Source: an uncultured Flavobacteriales bacterium (GTDB lineage Bacteria; Bacteroidota; Bacteroidia; Flavobacteriales_D; Parvicellaceae). From it: a DNA stretch of 64,000 nt. Every line of letters starts with the position of its first letter. The first letter of the stretch is position 1. The notes under the pieces are model-generated. The model ran no database searches. It was not told the origin of the DNA and saw nothing but the letters and a program-made list of their open reading frames with translations. Below, piece by piece: positions 9,050 through 17,991 of this stretch. The stretch is taken from contig CALSMU010000013.1 in the NCBI GenBank assembly GCA_943787535.1, positions 179,370 to 243,369 of the forward strand, in the 5' to 3' direction. The translations under genes were made by a program, and so were the position numbers.

Positions 9050-11771
9050 GAGTTGTAATTCCTACGGGAAAAGAATCTCCAGATGTAAAGCCCGTAGCAT
9101 CCGTTTGTGTTGTAATGGAACTTCCGCAATCATCTGTTCCGATTGGAGCAGTATATGCAATTACATCATTACATGTGGAATCGTCATTGGGACAAACAAT
9201 AGTCGGAGGAACAGTATCATTTGGAATAACGTTAAAAGTACAAGTGGCAACATTTCCAGACGAGTCTTGAACCGTCATTGTTATTGCATTAATACTGTCC
9301 ATGGTTACGCCTACCCCAATGCTCTGCGAAATCAATGGTGTGGCATCACAAAAATCGTTTGCTACCACTATTCCGGAGAAATCGGGTAAGGTGTATTGGC
9401 AAAGTCCGTTAATGTCAAGTGTTTGATCTCCAGGACAAGTTATAGTTGGTGCCAAAGTATCTACAACTGTTATTGTAAAGGTGCAAGAGTTTGAATTTCC
9501 TGAAGTATCTTCCACAAAAATCGATATAACTTGTGTTGAAGAAATGCCTGATAATATTGTTCCAGAAGCAATGGATTGAGAATAGGTGAAACTTGAACAG
9601 TCATCTGTGATATTTAAAGTTGTGTCATACGATGGAATTAAATAATCACAATTAATATCTGCAGCAACACTTGAATTATTCGGGCAATTTATTGCCGGAG
9701 CTGTATTGTCAACAACCAAAATGTTAAAAGTACACGTTGATGTATTACTAGAATCATCCATTATAGATAATACTACTGGATAAGGTCCTCCAGCCGCTAG
9801 TGCAGTTCCAATAGCAATATCTTGCGATTCACCAGCTGCAGTGGAGCAATTGTCAATCGCTGAAATAAACCCTGTGAAATCTTCCATAATATATTCACAG
9901 TTAGCATCAGCCGATACTGCAGTATCAGGAGCACATCCTGAAATGATTGGAGTAATAGTATCTGAAATATTTACATTAAAGCTACATGAAGAGGTATTCC
10001 CTAATGCATCTTCCGCTAGGTAAGTAATAACAATAGGAGAGTTTGTGCCAGTAAATAGGGTGTTGACAGAAGGAGTTTGTGTAAAAAAGACAGAACCTCC
10101 ACAATTATCAATACCAGTTACTAAAGTAGAGTAATCCAAAGCCCTAAACTCACAGATGGCATCTAAAAAATCAGTTTGATCAGCAGGGCAAGTTACTACT
10201 GGAGCAATAGTGTCAACAAAGGTTAAGGAGAAAGAACATACAGACGCGTTTGAAGAAATATCTGTTACACTAAATGATACAAAAGATGGCGCTCCTCCGG
10301 GTACTGTTGTTCCGGGTGCTGGAGCTTGTATAATACTAGGGTTGTTGTCGCAATTATCAACTATAACTACAGAGCCGGTATAATCAGGAAGAACGTATTC
10401 ACAATTCCCATCAACGAAAACAGTTTCATCAGAAGGACATGTTATTGTTGGTGCTGTTGCGTCATCAACAGTCACGAGAAAAGCACAAGTAGCTGTATTT
10501 CCACTTGCGTCTGTTGCGGTTAATGTTACTACTTGAGATGTTGTAATAGTTGTGCCAGAAACTGGGCTTTGCGTGGCAACGGGACTGGGGTCACAATTAT
10601 CTGTCATTATTGCTAAACCTGTATAGTCTCCTAATATTGCTGTGCAAGCTGTTGTAGCAGAAACATTTTGATCAGGAGGGCAAGTTATAGTGGGAGAAAT
10701 TGTATCTACAATGTTAACTGTGAAAAGACAGTCAGAAGAGTTTCCACTCACATCCGTAGCTGTTAATGTAACCGTAGTATTTGCAGTTATAATAGTTCCG
10801 GGTGCAGGCAATTGGGTAACTATTGGATTTAAATCGCAATTGTCATCAACAACTGCAGCTGACGTATAGTCACCTACAACCGCATCACAGTTTACATCAG
10901 CAAATTCACTTTGTGTTCCAGCGCATGTAAGTCCTGGAGCTTCATTGTCAACTACAATTATTTCTATTATACAAGAAGATGCTCCTGGGTTTCCAGTATC
11001 ATCCGTTACAGTAAATTCTTGAAACGTAGACCCGAGCGGAAAAGTGTCGCCATTTACAAATCCCGTTGCATCAATTTGCGTTAGTGTAGTATTCGCGCAG
11101 TTATCAGCTGCAACGGGCATTGCATATGATACAACCGCATCACATAGTCCATTGTCGTTGTTAAATGTTTGTGGAGTAACACAACTAGAAAAAGTAGGTA
11201 ATTCCACGTCAGCAACTGTTACTGTGAAATTGCAAGTTGCTGTATTTCCTGCGGTATCTGTAGTTATCCAAATTTGATTCGTAACCCCAACTGGGAAAAA
11301 ACTTCCTGCAGTCAAGCCCGTTCCATCGGTCTGAATAGTTTGTGGAATACCACAATTATCAATTCCTTTTGGTCTTGTATATGATGTAGAAGAACCACAT
11401 AAGCCTAAATCAGAATTTACCGAAATATTTCCTGGACAAGGCGGCGAGAATGTTGGGTTTTCAGCGTCTACGACTATTATCATAAATGAACAAGTAGATG
11501 ATCCGCCTGCACTGGTAATAGTATATTCTAAAAGAGTTGTGTCTAAAGGGAAAACATCTCCTGAAGTTAGTCCGGTACCATCGGTTTGAGTTATTGTTTC
11601 TCCACCACAATTAGTAGCACAAGTAGGAATGGTGTAAACCACGGTTTCTCCACAGATTCCAATTGCATTATCGACGATAATATCTCCAGGACAATTCAAT
11701 GTCGGCACTTGTCCATAATATGATTGGCTCATTACGAGCAAAGAAAAAATAAAAAAATAGAATGATTTCAT
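8997..11771 (-). CDS. HYR-repeat surface protein, N-terminal and repeat region, ends at a frameshift
   Basis: The ORF caller began at 11789, but the Met at 11771 opens a proper signal peptide (MKSFYFFIFSLLVMSQSYYGQ). What follows is a series of about 11 hyalin-type (HYR) repeats of ~80 residues. Each begins with a PTITCPxDxT-like motif and contains a xDNC motif and a GNxxxCxF strand. Each repeat has conserved Cys pairs. The frame shifts near position 9046: the DNA reads act-ctt-gga-ata where act-ctt-gaa-tac would continue the repeat, so there is one extra base. Restoring it gives one protein of about 1,100 residues ending in a CHU_C domain, likely exported by T9SS and handled by the adjacent PorP/SprF protein. 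HYR domains are adhesion-associated. Confidence 0.85.
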   Translation of the reverse strand: MKSFYFFIFSLLVMSQSYYGQVPTLNCPGDIIVDNAIGICGETVVYTIPTCATNCGGETITQTDGTGLTSGDVFPLDTTLLEYTITSAGGSSTCSFMIIVVDAENPTFSPPCPGNISVNSDLGLCGSSTSYTRPKGIDNCGIPQTIQTDGTGLTAGSFFPVGVTNQIWITTDTAGNTATCNFTVTVADVELPTFSSCVTPQTFNNDNGLCDAVVSYAMPVAADNCANTTLTQIDATGFVNGDTFPLGSTFQEFTVTDDTGNPGASSCIIEIIVVDNEAPGLTCAGTQSEFADVNCDAVVGDYTSAAVVDDNCDLNPIVTQLPAPGTIITANTTVTLTATDVSGNSSDCLFTVNIVDTISPTITCPPDQNVSATTACTAILGDYTGLAIMTDNCDPSPVATQSPVSGTTITTSQVVTLTATDASGNTATCAFLVTVDDATAPTITCPSDETVFVDGNCEYVLPDYTGSVVIVDNCDNNPSIIQAPAPGTTVPGGAPSFVSFSVTDISSNASVCSFSLTFVDTIAPVVTCPADQTDFLDAICEFRALDYSTLVTGIDNCGGSVFFTQTPSVNTLFTGTNSPIVITYLAEDALGNTSSCSFNVNISDTITPIISGCAPDTAVSADANCEYIMEDFTGFISAIDNCSTAAGESQDIAIGTALAAGGPYPVVLSIMDDSSNTSTCTFNILVVDNTAPAINCPNNSSVAADINCDYLIPSYDTTLNITDDCSSFTYSQSIASGTILSGISSTQVISIFVEDTSGNSNSCTFTITVVDTLAPTITCPGDQTLDINGLCQYTLPDFSGIVVANDFCDATPLISQSIGVGVTMDSINAITMTVQDSSGNVATCTFNVIPNDTVPPTIVCPNDDSTCNDVIAYTAPIGTDDCGSSITTQTDATGFTSGDSFPVGITTLGIHCNRLSRKYNYMYV

Positions 11772-11793
11772 AATAATTTTGAATAACAATCCC

Positions 11794-11801
11794 CAAATAT
11801 A
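11794..11801 (-). promoter_or_regulatory. Putative -7 promoter element for the HYR adhesin
   Basis: On the minus strand this reads TATATTTG, matching the Bacteroidota -7 consensus TAnnTTTG, 22 bases before the chosen start at 11771. No convincing -33 TTTG was placed. Confidence 0.45.
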
Positions 11802-11854
11802 ATAAAATAGAATGCAAAAAGAGAGGAGTTTCCCCCAAGGTAATTTTTGCTAAT

Positions 11855-11889
11855 AAAAAAAGCTTCTAGTAAAGTTATTACCAAAAGCT
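11855..11889 (-). terminator. Rho-independent terminator of the glucosaminidase gene
   Basis: On the minus strand GCTTTTGGTA and TACTAGAAGC form a 10-pair stem with two G-U wobbles, followed by seven T. It lies about 60 bases after the stop of the glucosaminidase gene, separating it from the HYR adhesin. Confidence 0.75.
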
Positions 11890-11947
11890 TCGATTTGTTG
11901 CTCACTGCAAGGCGAAACCAATATATTCACTTTGTATAAACTATATC

Positions 11948-12403
11948 CTATATGCCTTTTATTGATTTTAATCTTTTCACATAATTAGGGTCCGTAGCGA
12001 AACCTACTTTTTTTAAAAAAACGTAATAATCTCCACCAGAATAATGTCTGTCTTGCCATCTTTTATAGTAGGCAACACAATCTTTCCAATTATCGAACTG
12101 AATGTATTTTTTCTTATACCAAAAACCAAAGATATTGTTTCTGCTAAGTGAGCACTTTGTACATTTAAACCACCCTGTTTCCAAAATGGCTTGCCTTAAA
12201 ACAATATCAGCATGTTGCACACCCGCATTTTCTAAAGCAATTTTTAGATTCTTCACAGATAATGTAAATGGGGGATATTCAGCAGAAGGGTCCGTGTGCT
12301 TGTTCGAACTTGAAAATATGCACATTGGGTTAAGGTGCATAAAAACAATAAGAAGTAAAATTTTACATGAAAACGTACTTATAATGTTAGTTAATTTTTT
12401 CAT
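11948..12403 (-). CDS. Glucosaminidase domain-containing protein (GH73-like)
   Basis: A 151-residue exported protein with an N-terminal hydrophobic signal region. The core has QAILETGWFKC, which contains the presumed catalytic Glu, followed by SRNNIFGFWYKKKYIQFDNWKDCVAYY and a C-terminal YYVFLKKVGFATDPNYVKRLK. These match the mannosyl-glycoprotein endo-beta-N-acetylglucosaminidase (LYZ2/GH73) family, which cleaves the glycan strands of peptidoglycan. The protein is a minimal single domain with no LysM or SH3 extension, a small form common in Bacteroidota. The gene has its own promoter-like element and terminator. Confidence 0.88.
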   Translation of the reverse strand: MKKLTNIISTFSCKILLLIVFMHLNPMCIFSSSNKHTDPSAEYPPFTLSVKNLKIALENAGVQHADIVLRQAILETGWFKCTKCSLSRNNIFGFWYKKKYIQFDNWKDCVAYYKRWQDRHYSGGDYYVFLKKVGFATDPNYVKRLKSIKGI

Positions 12404-12438
12404 AATTCTCTAGTTTAAAGATTTTTAGAAAAGCCGTG

Positions 12439-12446
12439 CAAAGGTA
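12439..12446 (-). promoter_or_regulatory. Putative -7 promoter element for the glucosaminidase gene
   Basis: Minus-strand TACCTTTG fits TAnnTTTG, 35 bases before the start codon at 12403. No clear -33 box was found at the usual distance. Confidence 0.45.
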
Positions 12447-12636
12447 AAGCTAAATATTACCTCGCTTAAGATAATTAAGACAAACTGCTGATAACTGCAG
12501 ACGAAAAGCGAGTAATCTGCTTTCATTCAACTGTTTTTATTGATGAAACATTACTCTTTTTTATTGTAAATGTCGCTGAAATTAGTAGATTTGATTCAGT
12601 TCTGTTTAGATTTGATAGCTACTACAATTTGGTAAA

Positions 12637-13584
12637 ATGGACAAAAAAAGATCGTACAATGATTTTCCACAATGGAAAGATTTTCAAATGTATTATCCGG
12701 AAGAGTTCAGGATAATCGACGGAGAAGAACCCTCTGAAGAGTATTGGGAATGGAGAGATTATTCTGTTCACCTAGATCGCTATATTCCCAAAGAAAATAA
12801 TAAGCCATTAAAAATTATACTTGTCCATGGTGGTGGAGGCAATGGAAGGCTTTTAGCGCCAATGGGATCTTATTTAAGAGCAGAAGGGTACGAATGTGTA
12901 GCTGCTGATATGCCTGGTTTTGGATTGACAGAAATTAGAAAGCCAAATAGTTATTCAACTTGGGTAGAGCTCTTAAATGACATGCTGGATAGGGAGAAGG
13001 GAATGTGTGGACGAAAAGTTTTGCTTTGTGGTATTAGCCTTGGGGGTATGTTGTCTTATCATGTTGCCTGCTTGAATGACAATGTTGCGGGTCTAATGGT
13101 TTCTAGTTTAGCCGATACTTCTCAAAAAGAAGTGCAAGTGCAACTGGCTAAAAACGATATAATGGGTAAATTGGGAGCGAAAGGTTTGTCTTTATTTAAG
13201 GGGATTACCGATAACATGAAGGTGCCAATAAAGATGACCACAAAAATGTGGGCCATGGCGAATGATCCATCATTTGTGAAAAAATTAAAGAAAGACAAAG
13301 TAGGTTCAGGAAGCTGGGTTTATTTAAAGTTTTTAAGGACACTATTTGAAGCAAAAGCAGCTATTGAGCCTGAAGATTTTACAAAGTGCCCTTTGTTGTT
13401 TTTTCAGCCGAAAGAAGATTACATAATTCCATGGATTATCTCCGAGTCATTCTATAACAGGTTAGCCTGCAAGAAAGAGGTTGTTTTTCTAGATAATTGT
13501 GGTCATATTCCGATGGAGGAACCCGGGATATTTCAGTTAAAAGAGCATGCTTTAAAATTTATTTCCGATTTAGAAAATACCTAG
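12637..13584 (+). CDS. Alpha/beta hydrolase
   Basis: A 315-residue cytoplasmic protein without a signal peptide. It has the alpha/beta hydrolase order: oxyanion-region motif ILVHGGGGNGRLL, then DMPGFGLTE, the nucleophile elbow LLCGISLGGMLS with Ser in GISLGG, and the catalytic His in DNCGHIPMEEPG. The acid is probably the Asp in PKEDYIIP. Substrate cannot be predicted; the cap region (residues ~165-245, rich in Lys and Met) shows nothing diagnostic. It is convergent with the next gene, with a single base between the stops. Confidence 0.9.
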   Translation: MDKKRSYNDFPQWKDFQMYYPEEFRIIDGEEPSEEYWEWRDYSVHLDRYIPKENNKPLKIILVHGGGGNGRLLAPMGSYLRAEGYECVAADMPGFGLTEIRKPNSYSTWVELLNDMLDREKGMCGRKVLLCGISLGGMLSYHVACLNDNVAGLMVSSLADTSQKEVQVQLAKNDIMGKLGAKGLSLFKGITDNMKVPIKMTTKMWAMANDPSFVKKLKKDKVGSGSWVYLKFLRTLFEAKAAIEPEDFTKCPLLFFQPKEDYIIPWIISESFYNRLACKKEVVFLDNCGHIPMEEPGIFQLKEHALKFISDLENT

Positions 13585-13585
13585 A

Positions 13586-14185
13586 CTAACTATTTTTGTT
13601 AATCTCATCTTGCAGTTTTCTCATTAGTTCCTGCTGTTTAATTCTAGCTTTCTTTTTTGTTTCCTCAAGTTCAAATTCAATTTCTTTAAGTTTTTCTATA
13701 GCACCTTTTGTTACCCTGGTGCTATTTTTGAATTTAATTAGAAAGAATAATAAGAATGAAATTAAGCTAAAAATAATAATCCAAACTAAGGACTTGTACG
13801 AGCTTTTCGAGGTAAGCGATCCAAAAAGGGTAATGTTATCTTTTTCAACATTTACAGTTGCTAGCTCTTTCTTTAATGCCGTAATTGACGTTAATGCATT
13901 CTTTGATACTTTTATTTCTTCTGAGTAGGCTTTCTCAAAATTAGAGCTTTCATATTTAGCTGATTCTAAAGAGTCTTTTACGTTGGAGTAAAACTTTTCA
14001 ATCCATTCAATTTTAACTACTTTATTGTTGACATAAGTTCTGGATCGCTCCATGATAAATTTATGTTGACTATAAAGAGTAGATTTCTTACTGTTTAATG
14101 GGTTATCAAGGGTAAATTCAGGGGTTTGTCCTAGAAAAGATAATGAACAGCAAAGTAATAAGCTAATTGATAAAACTTTAAACAT
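13586..14185 (-). CDS. Membrane-anchored coiled-coil protein (Bacteroidota family often mislabelled tRNA (guanine-N1)-methyltransferase)
   Basis: A 199-residue protein. It has a signal peptide ending SLSFLGQ, then a mostly helical, charged region (residues ~30-115) that looks like a coiled coil, one transmembrane helix (VWIIIFSLISFLLFFLIKF, ~132-150) and a basic/acidic C-terminal coiled coil ending LRRKLQDE-like sequence (MRKLQDEINKNS). I recognise this architecture from flavobacterial genomes, where it is often annotated as tRNA (guanine-N1)-methyltransferase by error propagation. It has no methyltransferase motifs; the real TrmD is at 34.3 kb. Function is unknown. Placement in the inner membrane with the C-terminal coil in the cytoplasm is inferred. 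Confidence 0.8.
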   Translation of the reverse strand: MFKVLSISLLLCCSLSFLGQTPEFTLDNPLNSKKSTLYSQHKFIMERSRTYVNNKVVKIEWIEKFYSNVKDSLESAKYESSNFEKAYSEEIKVSKNALTSITALKKELATVNVEKDNITLFGSLTSKSSYKSLVWIIIFSLISFLLFFLIKFKNSTRVTKGAIEKLKEIEFELEETKKKARIKQQELMRKLQDEINKNS

Positions 14186-14237
14186 GATGAAATATTTACA
14201 AATAATATTCCCTTACTACGTTATTTATCACTAAAAG

Positions 14238-15569
14238 TTATAGCATTTCATTAGCCAGATTTGCTAACTCGGACCTTTCACCTTTTTCTAATCGAATGTG
14301 AGCAAATAAATTACTTCCTTTTAGCCTATCAATTAAATAGGACATCCCATTACTTTGTTCATCTAGATAAGGGGTGTCAATTTGAAAAACATCTCCGGTA
14401 AATACAATTTTAGTGTTTTCTCCTGCTCGCGTGATAATTGTTTTTACTTCATGGGGAGTAAGATTTTGCGCTTCATCAACAATGAAAAGCATGTTAGAAA
14501 AACTTCTGCCTCGAATAAAAGCTAAAGCTGTAATTGATAGCTTTCCTACTTCTTCCATTTCTTCAATCTTTTTGTGTTTCTTTTCATTTGGACCAAATTG
14601 GTTTTTAATGAATTTTAAATTGTCAAAAAGAGGTTGCATGTAAGGGTTTATTTTGTCCTCTGCATTTCCAGGTAAATATCCGATATCATTATTGCTTAAT
14701 GGGACAATAGGTCTGGCTAACACAATTTGATTGTACGAATTGTGTTGCTCAATTGCACTGGCTAGTGCAAGTAAAGTCTTACCTGTTCCTGCTACACCTT
14801 GCAATGTTACAAGCTTTATGTTTGGATCCATTAAAGCTCTAATGGCCAATGTTTGCTCTGCATTCTTTGGTTTTATACCGTATATATATTCTTTCTCAAC
14901 TCTTTCTAGAACTTGCGAGCCTCCATCAAAGAAAGAAAGAATTGAAGTTTTTCCATTTTTCAATATGTAAAAACCATTATTAATAGGAGGGGTAGGCATG
15001 AAGCTGGTATCTTCCAAGCTACCTTCTTTGTAGAGTTTATTAATTACTTCTGTATCTACATTTTCTAAAATAACTTTACCAGTATATCCAGCACTTTCTT
15101 TATCAACCTTGTCAGTTGTATAGTCTTCAGCATGCATGCCTAAAGCTTTTGCTTTTAATCGAAGATTAATATCCTTAGATACAATAATTATTGATCTGTC
15201 TGGTTCTTGTATTTTTAGAGTCAGAGCGGCATTCAATATTTTATTGTCATTTGTTTTACCAAACACTTTTACAGCATCAACTTCTAGTTCAGCATTAACC
15301 ATTACGAGTTTAAATCGTCCAGATTTGCCTCCATTAATTGGATTCCAGTCCTGAATAGTTTTGTCCTTACTTATACTATCAAGGAGTCTTATGAACTCCC
15401 TAGCAGCAAAATTTTTGGAATCATTCCCCCTTTTAAAGGTGTCAATTTCTTCCATAACCGTAATCGGAATAGCAACATCATGCTCATCAAAACAGTTTAT
15501 AGCATTATGATCATGCAGAATTACAGACGTGTCAAGGACAAATATTTTAGATTGCATTTTTTTGGTCAT
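14238..15569 (-). CDS. PIN-PhoH family ATPase
   Basis: A 443-residue two-domain protein. Residues ~8-150 form a PIN (VapC-like) RNase domain, beginning IFVLDTSVILHDHNAINCF with an acidic active site (D of LDTSV, E of MEEID). From about residue 240 is a PhoH-type ATPase with Walker A GVAGTGKTLLALA, Walker B MLFIVDEAQNLTP, and IVFTGDVFQID. PIN-PhoH proteins (such as B. subtilis YlaK) are thought to be RNA helicase/ribonucleases, cytoplasmic. Family assignment is firm; biological role is inferred. The gene is followed closely by the 199-residue coiled-coil gene on the same strand (52-base gap). Confidence 0.93.
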   Translation of the reverse strand: MTKKMQSKIFVLDTSVILHDHNAINCFDEHDVAIPITVMEEIDTFKRGNDSKNFAAREFIRLLDSISKDKTIQDWNPINGGKSGRFKLVMVNAELEVDAVKVFGKTNDNKILNAALTLKIQEPDRSIIIVSKDINLRLKAKALGMHAEDYTTDKVDKESAGYTGKVILENVDTEVINKLYKEGSLEDTSFMPTPPINNGFYILKNGKTSILSFFDGGSQVLERVEKEYIYGIKPKNAEQTLAIRALMDPNIKLVTLQGVAGTGKTLLALASAIEQHNSYNQIVLARPIVPLSNNDIGYLPGNAEDKINPYMQPLFDNLKFIKNQFGPNEKKHKKIEEMEEVGKLSITALAFIRGRSFSNMLFIVDEAQNLTPHEVKTIITRAGENTKIVFTGDVFQIDTPYLDEQSNGMSYLIDRLKGSNLFAHIRLEKGERSELANLANEML

Positions 15570-15674
15570 AGGACGTAATATTTTCGTGGATAAAAGAACG
15601 AAAAATGGAGGCGGTTTTCACAAAATCATTTTTAACTTATTAACAATTCTAATGTTGCTTATTGGTAATTGAAA

Positions 15675-15971
15675 TTATTCCGTTCTGCTCTTGTTTATTT
15701 TTTGTTTTATCGCGATTACTATGTAGGCAAAAAAGGCAAATGGAATAAGTAATCCAGTCCAGAAATTCAGGTAGTTCATATCCCACCAACTTTCTTTTAT
15801 TTCGCATTTTCCATTTACAAAATTATCAACATGACAAGTAGTGCCATCTTTAACAAATACGGAGTCTCCAATAATTAGATAAGGTTCTTTGTTAGGGCTA
15901 TCTTCAGGAGCACTATTTCCTATTGAATATATAGTAAACAAGAATAATAACAAAATGAAGCGCATATTCAA
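15675..15971 (-). CDS. Small exported membrane protein of unknown function
   Basis: A 98-residue protein with a signal peptide (MNMRFILLLFLFTIYSIGNSA), a short periplasmic region with two Cys (TTCHVDNFVNGKCEI), which could form a disulfide, and one transmembrane helix (FWTGLLIPFAFFAYIVIAI) before a basic tail. I do not recognise the family. It lies 10 bases after the lrp-type gene on the same strand, so it is probably co-transcribed with it. Confidence 0.6.
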   Translation of the reverse strand: MNMRFILLLFLFTIYSIGNSAPEDSPNKEPYLIIGDSVFVKDGTTCHVDNFVNGKCEIKESWWDMNYLNFWTGLLIPFAFFAYIVIAIKQKINKSRTE

Positions 15972-15981
15972 AGATTAGAAA

Positions 15982-16446
15982 TTATGCAATAATAGGAATT
16001 GCAGTTGTATCTTTTAATGAACTCATGACAAAAGAACTTTGAACATTAGCAATGTTATTGATTGATGACAATTTGTTTTTGATGAAGGATTGATATTCTT
16101 CCATGTCTGAAACAACTACTTTTAATTGGTAATCATAACTTCCAGTAACATGAAAACATTCAATAATTTCTGGATACTCGATGACAGATTTTTCAAATTC
16201 AATTTGCATATCTCTTGAATGCAATATCAATGAAACAAATGATATTACCATCAAATTTTTATTGATTAATTTTCTATCTAAAATCGCAATATATTGTTTA
16301 ATATATCCTTCCTTTTCCAGTCGTTTTATTCTTTCATAGGTAGGAGTAATGGATAACCCAACTTTTTGAGCTAGTTCTTTTGTATTAAGTTTTGTGTTGC
16401 TCTGCAACAAATTTAGAAGGGATACGTCAATTTTGTCAATTACCAT
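15982..16446 (-). CDS. Lrp/AsnC family transcriptional regulator
   Basis: A 154-residue protein with the two-part Lrp layout. The N-terminal winged helix-turn-helix (LNTKELAQKVGLSITPTYERIKRLEKEGYI) is followed by a C-terminal RAM/ligand-binding domain with ECFHVTGSYDYQLKVVVSDMEEYQ. Such regulators respond to amino acids and often control adjacent genes. It is divergent from a Cys/Met-metabolism PLP enzyme, with 163 bases between the start codons, which makes that gene the likely target. The intergenic region is very AT-rich, as expected for Lrp sites, but I could not delimit an operator. Confidence 0.93.
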   Translation of the reverse strand: MVIDKIDVSLLNLLQSNTKLNTKELAQKVGLSITPTYERIKRLEKEGYIKQYIAILDRKLINKNLMVISFVSLILHSRDMQIEFEKSVIEYPEIIECFHVTGSYDYQLKVVVSDMEEYQSFIKNKLSSINNIANVQSSFVMSSLKDTTAIPIIA

Positions 16447-16574
16447 AATAGTTTATGTTTCTGTTCTATTTTCAAAATATAGTGTCAATACAATTAAATA
16501 GTCTATAAATATACACTTTTAAAGTATAATTTTCTAATTTAATCTTTTAAATTAAATAAATAATCTTTAATATG

Positions 16575-16582
16575 TAATTTTG
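16575..16582 (+). promoter_or_regulatory. Putative -7 promoter element for the Cys/Met PLP enzyme gene
   Basis: TAATTTTG matches TAnnTTTG, 27 bases before the ATG at 16610, in the region shared with the divergent Lrp-type regulator. Confidence 0.5.
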
Positions 16583-16609
16583 CTACTTGGAAAAACTAAA
16601 AATTAAGTT

Positions 16610-17860
16610 ATGGATTACAAAAATATGAGCCCAGAAAGTTTAATGATGAGTCACGGTTATAAACCAGAATTATCCGAAGGGGCAATTAAGTGTCCTATTT
16701 TTCAAACTTCAACATTCGTATTCAAAAATGCAGAAGAAGGTAAAGCTTTCTTCGAAGTTGCATATGGAATAAGAGAAAAAGAAAAAGAAGAGGAATTGGG
16801 GCTAATCTATAGTCGTTTAAATAACCCAGATTTAGAGATTCTAGAAAACCGATTGTGCTTATGGGATAAAGCAGAAGATTGTGCAGTGTTTGAAAGTGGA
16901 ATGTCTGCAATTTCAACGGCAATGATGGAATTTTTAAAACCAGGAGATTTAATTTTATGCGGAAGACCTTTATACGGTGGAACCGATCACTTTGTGAATC
17001 ATTTTCTAGAGAAAATGGGAATTCATTCAATCGGATTTAATTCTGATATGAGTAAGGATGAAATTATTAAACTGGTAAAGGAATCTGGTCATAAATTAGC
17101 AATGATTCACATTGAAACTCCCGCAAATCCGACCAATGCACTTTTCGATATTGAAATGTGTAGTGATATTGCCAAAGAGCTTTCTTCAAAAGAAGAGAAA
17201 GTAATTGTTTCTGTTGATAATACATATATGGGGCCATTATGGCAACATCCCCTGGAGCATGGTGCCGACATCGTGTTGTATTCAGCAACAAAATACATTG
17301 GTGGTCATAGCGATGTAATAGCTGGGGCTTGTCTTGGTTCGAAAGAGTTGATCGGGAGAATAAAAGGTTTGCGCACCTTTTTAGGGAATATGGCGGGACC
17401 ATGGACAGGTTGGCTATTAATGAGGAGTTTAGAAACGTTAAAAGTTCGAATGGATCAACAAGCTGAAAATGCAAAATATGTTGCGGAATTCCTAAAGCAA
17501 CATCCTAAGGTAGAGAAGGTGTATTATTTAGGTTTTATTGAAGACGACAATGACCCAATTAAAACGACTTTGTATAAAAAACAATACAAAGCAGCAGGGG
17601 CTATGATCGCTTTTGACGTGAAAGGTGGAGAAAAAGAAGCTTTTAAATTTTTAAATAGTTTAAAATTAATAAAGCTGGCTGTTAGTTTGGGGAGTACAGA
17701 AAGTTTAGCAGAACACCCTGCAACAATGACGCATGTTGATATAGAGGCTGATGTAAGGAAAAGGTTGTCAATAACGGATAAACTGGTACGTTTATCAGTT
17801 GGGGTTGAAAATTCCAAGGATATTATTTGGGATGTAGAACAAGCTTTGGAAGCTATCTAA
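16610..17860 (+). CDS. Cys/Met metabolism PLP-dependent enzyme (cystathionine gamma-synthase / methionine gamma-lyase family)
   Basis: A 416-residue fold-type I PLP enzyme. Visible motifs are IYSRLNNPDLEILENRL, FESGMSAISTAMM, PLYGGTDHFV, HIETPANPTNALFDI and the PLP-Lys segment VLYSATKYIGGHSDVIAG, ending in SLGSTESLAEHPATMTH and the LSVGVEN motif. The family includes cystathionine gamma-synthase, cystathionine lyases and methionine gamma-lyase, which cannot be separated reliably by eye. The divergent Lrp-type gene suggests amino-acid-responsive control, which fits a catabolic lyase as well as a synthase. It is slightly longer than typical members because of a charged insertion (EKEKEEELG) near residue 60. 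Confidence 0.9.
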   Translation: MDYKNMSPESLMMSHGYKPELSEGAIKCPIFQTSTFVFKNAEEGKAFFEVAYGIREKEKEEELGLIYSRLNNPDLEILENRLCLWDKAEDCAVFESGMSAISTAMMEFLKPGDLILCGRPLYGGTDHFVNHFLEKMGIHSIGFNSDMSKDEIIKLVKESGHKLAMIHIETPANPTNALFDIEMCSDIAKELSSKEEKVIVSVDNTYMGPLWQHPLEHGADIVLYSATKYIGGHSDVIAGACLGSKELIGRIKGLRTFLGNMAGPWTGWLLMRSLETLKVRMDQQAENAKYVAEFLKQHPKVEKVYYLGFIEDDNDPIKTTLYKKQYKAAGAMIAFDVKGGEKEAFKFLNSLKLIKLAVSLGSTESLAEHPATMTHVDIEADVRKRLSITDKLVRLSVGVENSKDIIWDVEQALEAI

Positions 17861-17978
17861 GCAGTGTCATTTGTTTTCTGATTTATTTTAGTGGTAATAT
17901 AACCTATTTTGAAAGAATAAGCATTGATCAAATTCGTCCAAAATGACTAAAAAAAGGGTTTGAAAACAACCAATTTTC

Positions 17979-17986
17979 TATCTTCG
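17979..17986 (+). promoter_or_regulatory. Putative -7 promoter element abutting the arginine decarboxylase start
   Basis: TATCTTCG differs from TAnnTTTG at one position and ends 5 bases before the GTG start. A TTTG at 17959 is 16 bases upstream, near the expected -33 spacing. Transcription would begin at or close to the start codon. Confidence 0.4.
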
Positions 17987-17991
17987 CATTC

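Noticed and set aside
9013-11277. Plus-strand ORFs within the HYR adhesin
   Set aside because: They are antisense to a long repeat-containing coding region and show no initiation signals or recognisable domains.
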